Source of the DNA: Nitrospirota bacterium
GTDB taxonomy: Bacteria > Nitrospirota > Thermodesulfovibrionia > Thermodesulfovibrionales > SM23-35
Direction: 5' to 3'
NCBI GenBank assembly: GCA_018262395.1
Contig: JAGSYM010000030.1
Location: 1-8,520 of the forward strand
DNA length: 8,520 nt
Position numbers and translations under genes: made by a program. Positions 6,324 to 8,520 of this stretch are shown here, piece after piece. Numbering within the stretch: the first letter of the stretch is position 1; the number at the start of each line of letters is the position of its first letter. The notes under the pieces were generated by a model that was not told the DNA's origin, made no database searches, and saw only the letters and a list, made by a program, of their open reading frames with translations.

Positions 6324-6749
6324 TTAGGGACATGGAACAAGACTAAGAGGTTCACCGGGTAAAATAAGATGCGTACCATTACTGTTGTGGAATACTATAT
6401 CATCTGTGCCTGAAAAGGTAGGACTGGTTAGGTCGATTACTATGCTATGAAGCTGTCCTACATATGGACTGAATGCGGCGCCTTCACCAACAAAAAGCTT
6501 GAGGTTACTTCCAATTATGATGCCCCCACCGGACATAACTCTCCCAGCATTTGCCGTATTCATACCGGTGACCGTTGCGGTAATGAAGCTACCCTCGCCA
6601 ATAATTTCGAAGTTCCATACAAATAAGTCACTATGGTTCGTGAGTTTAAAACAGAACTCTCCAATAAAAGTTCCAGCATTTGCGCATGGAGGGGTCAGAA
6701 GCATTACGACACAAACGGCAAAGAAAATCAAAAACGGTACTTTTTTCAT
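6324..6749 (-). CDS. Small secreted beta-rich protein of unknown function
   Basis: 141 residues, with an ideal AAGGAGG ribosome site seven bases before the ATG and a terminator just past the stop. MKK followed by a hydrophobic core and ANA at residues 23-25 is a clear signal peptide; no lipobox is present. The mature part (about 116 residues) is rich in glycine, threonine and valine with alternating hydrophobic residues, suggesting a beta-sheet fold. It has two cysteines, C33 and C140 at the very end (VPCP), which could close a disulfide from one end to the other. No PEP-CTERM, LPXTG or other sorting tail is present. I do not recognise the family. The gene stands alone on the side of the tRNA scar that would be the inserted element. 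A periplasmic or extracellular location is well supported; the role is not. Confidence 0.8.
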   Translation of the reverse strand: MKKVPFLIFFAVCVVMLLTPPCANAGTFIGEFCFKLTNHSDLFVWNFEIIGEGSFITATVTGMNTANAGRVMSGGGIIIGSNLKLFVGEGAAFSPYVGQLHSIVIDLTSPTFSGTDDIVFHNSNGTHLILPGEPLSLVPCP

Positions 6750-7323
6750 TTTTTTCCTCCTTGTTCTTTAATGGATATTACATGGTCCCCGCCGATAACT
6801 CTGTATCTGCTATGCCAGTTGACTGAAGCTCACATTACTCACTACCTGCCTCTTTTATATCACATATCCCACTATCTTCTTATTTTCAATGTAGTACAGA
6901 ATGCTGCCCCTGTCAAGTGCACCAGATACACCGCATAAGGATGCGCCATCGCATAGGGTTCGCATTTGCTATTTGTGATTGCTGATCCTTCCAGACCGCG
7001 AGAAATTTGAGCCGGGTGTTACAAATGAAAAGTCACGCCCACGATCTAAGCCTGCTTCGTTTGTCAGGAGGGGTTATAGATTGTTATCAAAAGTTGAAAC
7101 TCTTGAGGAAGAACACGGCGATGCCATTTTGTCCGAGACCATTTCAGGTTGTGATGATTCCCATTAGAAATATGCTACATCCTGAAAGGGCATGGGAAGC
7201 ATTATTACAGGAAGGACCTGATGTTCTTCCCGCTTAAATTTCTGCTGAATACCATACATAACATACCTGTCTCCAAATTATATCACTGGTGTTTAGTACA
7301 GGGGTAGTAAACATGCTCTACTT
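6750..7323. other. Gene-poor stretch with short, possibly decayed reading frames
   Basis: The left end is the leader of the secreted-protein gene. Between 6979 and 7237 two overlapping plus-strand frames contain gene-like runs: SKVETLEEEHGDAILSET (ending at 7167) and, in another frame, HPERAWEALLQEGPDVLPA (ending at 7237). An AGGAGG lies at about 7064. Together they could be one small gene broken by a frameshift, but neither part is recognisable and I do not call a gene. Around 7290-7313 TGTTTA and TAAACA form a short inverted repeat. Otherwise I see nothing. Confidence 0.3.
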
Positions 7324-7379
7324 CACCTCCAACTAAACGCGTTTCAAAAAGATGAAACTGTGAGGGATGCCGGAAGAAA
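7324..7379 (+). repeat. Dispersed structured repeat, copy C, upstream of the PilZ gene
   Basis: Nearly identical to copy A (two differences in 56 bases), including the perfect GTTTCA/TGAAAC hairpin. It ends about 20 bases before the extended -10 element of the PilZ gene, so the expected transcript starts after it. It would therefore act, if at all, as DNA upstream of the promoter and not as a leader riboswitch. Near-identity with A, 1.2 kb away, while B has drifted, suggests recent duplication or gene conversion. Confidence 0.7.
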
Positions 7380-7398
7380 CTTGCTCAGCCTTGTACCG

Positions 7399-7407
7399 TG
7401 ATATAAT
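7399..7407 (+). promoter_or_regulatory. Extended -10 sigma70 promoter of the PilZ gene
   Basis: TGATATAAT is a perfect extended -10 element (TG, one base, TATAAT). A weak -35 candidate, TTGCTC at 7381-7386, is only 15 bases away. Transcription would start near 7413, leaving a leader of about 10 bases before the ATG at 7423. Confidence 0.6.
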
Positions 7408-7422
7408 AAGCGAAGAGACATT

Positions 7423-7701
7423 ATGTTGCCCCTTAATGGAGACAAAAGGAGACATCAACGGAAAAAATCTATCACCCCTTTTGCGTACCGTGGCCCACTT
7501 GATGTCTCCGGCATACAGATTGGTATAATCACTAATATAAGCGATTCTGGAATGTGTATCTATTCAGTCGCCAACCACAGCGAAGGTGAAATTATAGAAA
7601 TCAGGAGCTCATTTCCCGTGCCATATTTGTGGGCAGCGGTAAAATGGGCTAAGAAAGATGCAGCTGATCTCTACAAGATAGGACTAATGTTTATTGAATA
7701 G
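7423..7701 (+). CDS. Single-domain PilZ c-di-GMP-binding protein
   Basis: 92 residues, close to the size of a stand-alone PilZ domain. Both ligand motifs are present: R9-R10-H-Q-R13, fitting RXXXR, and N38-I-S40-D-S-G43, fitting (D/N)XSXXG. It should bind c-di-GMP in the cytoplasm and relay it to a partner, commonly in motility, adhesion or exopolysaccharide control. No output domain, signal peptide or membrane helix is present. The ATG at 7423 is preceded by only a weak purine-rich site (GAAGAGA), fitting the very short leader predicted from the extended -10 promoter. The gene is alone on the plus strand, and no cyclase or phosphodiesterase is in view, so its partner is unknown. It lies on the side of the tRNA scar expected to be the inserted element. 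Confidence 0.88.
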   Translation: MLPLNGDKRRHQRKKSITPFAYRGPLDVSGIQIGIITNISDSGMCIYSVANHSEGEIIEIRSSFPVPYLWAAVKWAKKDAADLYKIGLMFIE

Positions 7702-7942
7702 TCTGCGCTTCTCCGTCCGATCCTATTTCTTTTCCAAAAAGCAGAGTTCACCTCCGAACCCGCAGTCATGAAAAAGTCCGACCATTATCGATTTTGTGTA
7801 GTAATTGAGGCTTAATACTAAAAACGTGGGTCTAAAAATGCAGGATTACCTTTTAAAAAACCACAGAGGCTATTCCCTGTCGCCTCGATTAAATTATAGT
7901 GCGTCTCATCTTCTTATTTATGCGGTAGGAAGGGAGTTGTTA

Positions 7943-8419
7943 TTAAAAGTTGCACTTGATCCACCCGGCGGGGACTCCTTTCCGGTGAGCCTCATCTTCC
8001 AAATCGCTAAGGCGACCCTCGGCTTCTCTTAGCTTCAGCCTGCGCACATTCAGCCTTTCCTGTGAGCCCGAATTGGGGAGTTCTATCTTGTCGATATCTT
8101 TTCCCTTCATGTCAGGGTATTCATCTAAAATCTTGTCAATTTCCATCTTTATATCGGAGATTGTCCTGTTAATAGTGGTTCCCTGGCGGCACCAGTATTC
8201 TTTATCCTGAGTTTCCCTATCCTCGCTCTTTTTCTCATCAGATATCTTATCTGAGACCTTCGGCGCTGTCTCCTCGCCGTTTTTGTTGGGCGTCCCTAAT
8301 TTTTCGAGGTCCTCGTTGTTGTACTTGCCCGGCCCTGTATGTTCCGCAAAAGCGGTGCTATAACATAAAATACCTCCAATGATAACTGGAACAATAACGA
8401 ACATTACAAGCTTTTTCAT
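7943..8419 (-). CDS. Secreted charged coiled-coil protein of unknown function
   Basis: 158 residues, with a GGAGGA ribosome site before the ATG and a sigma70 promoter further upstream. The signal peptide (1-25) ends in AFA; no lipobox is present. Residues about 26-75 are a charged, probably disordered linker rich in lysine, glutamate and aspartate. From about 78 to 150 the sequence is helical, with heptad-like leucines (RLKLREAEGRLSDLEDEA), and it ends RKGVPAGWIKCNF. From memory, a 'L-DLEDEAR-x-GVPPGW' ending recurs in hypothetical periplasmic proteins of Deltaproteobacteria and relatives, but no function is assigned to it. Two cysteines (in YWC and IKC) could pair in the periplasm. No partner gene is adjacent. 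Confidence 0.8.
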   Translation of the reverse strand: MKKLVMFVIVPVIIGGILCYSTAFAEHTGPGKYNNEDLEKLGTPNKNGEETAPKVSDKISDEKKSEDRETQDKEYWCRQGTTINRTISDIKMEIDKILDEYPDMKGKDIDKIELPNSGSQERLNVRRLKLREAEGRLSDLEDEAHRKGVPAGWIKCNF

Positions 8420-8475
8420 TATTTCCTCCTCCGCAGACGACCTTTCCCTCTTAAACGGGTGTCCCTGCTAATTCA

Positions 8476-8504
8476 ATCATGTAAAGCGTTAATCACCTTG
8501 TCAA
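8476..8504 (-). promoter_or_regulatory. Sigma70 promoter of the secreted coiled-coil gene
   Basis: On the minus strand a perfect TTGACA (8504-8499), a 17-base spacer and CATGAT (8481-8476, four of six matches to TATAAT) lie 57 bases before the ATG. Transcription should begin near 8469, giving a leader of about 50 bases with the GGAGGA site at its end. Confidence 0.6.
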
Positions 8505-8520
8505 TCTCACAGTTGCATAT

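Noticed and set aside
7805..8032. Plus-strand frame starting with TTG and overlapping the secreted coiled-coil gene
   Set aside because: Its second half is antisense to a gene with a signal peptide, ribosome site and promoter; it has none of these.

Overview
The window looks like chromosomal DNA of an uncultured Gram-negative bacterium from an anaerobic lineage such as Desulfobacterota or Nitrospirota. This is inferred from a PAS-rich sensor kinase with a sigma54-type response regulator, exported proteins with Sec signal peptides, and a 'CCTGCC...GGCAGG' palindrome that I recall from uncultured bacterial genomes. No rRNA, CRISPR array, transposase or integrase is visible.

Layout, left to right. 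Positions 1-548 (minus) hold the start of a large secreted protein with an SdrD B-like domain, cut by the window edge. Positions 630-803 (minus) hold a 57-residue six-cysteine protein. The gene-poor stretch 804-1475 contains two operator-like palindromes (935-981), a GC-rich block with 11-bp inverted ends (1032-1288) that carries the palindromic repeat, and a terminator-like structure (1326-1397). Positions 1476-5775 (minus) hold a two-component operon: a membrane-bound triple-PAS histidine kinase followed, after one base, by a REC-PAS-AAA+-Fis activator of sigma54 promoters.

Just upstream of the kinase, 5916-5962 (minus) is the 3' part of a tRNA-Val(CAC) gene with no matching 5' half. This is the usual scar of an element integrated into a tRNA gene. 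The fragment's orientation puts the ancestral chromosome on the left (kinase side) and the possible island on the right, where an intact tRNA-Val would be expected beyond 8520.

The right part (5963-8520) is sparse. It holds a tandem pair of diverged repeats between two terminators (6116-6254), a small secreted protein (6324-6749, minus), a gene-poor stretch with a third repeat copy (6750-7422), a PilZ c-di-GMP-binding protein with its own extended -10 promoter (7423-7701, plus), and a secreted coiled-coil protein (7943-8419, minus) behind a good sigma70 promoter. Positions 7702-7942 show nothing convincing beyond short inverted repeats.

The kinase and regulator clearly work as a pair: the kinase senses a signal with its periplasmic helical domain and PAS domains, and the regulator opens sigma54 promoters. 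The PilZ protein links the right part to c-di-GMP signalling. Links among the other genes are not evident.
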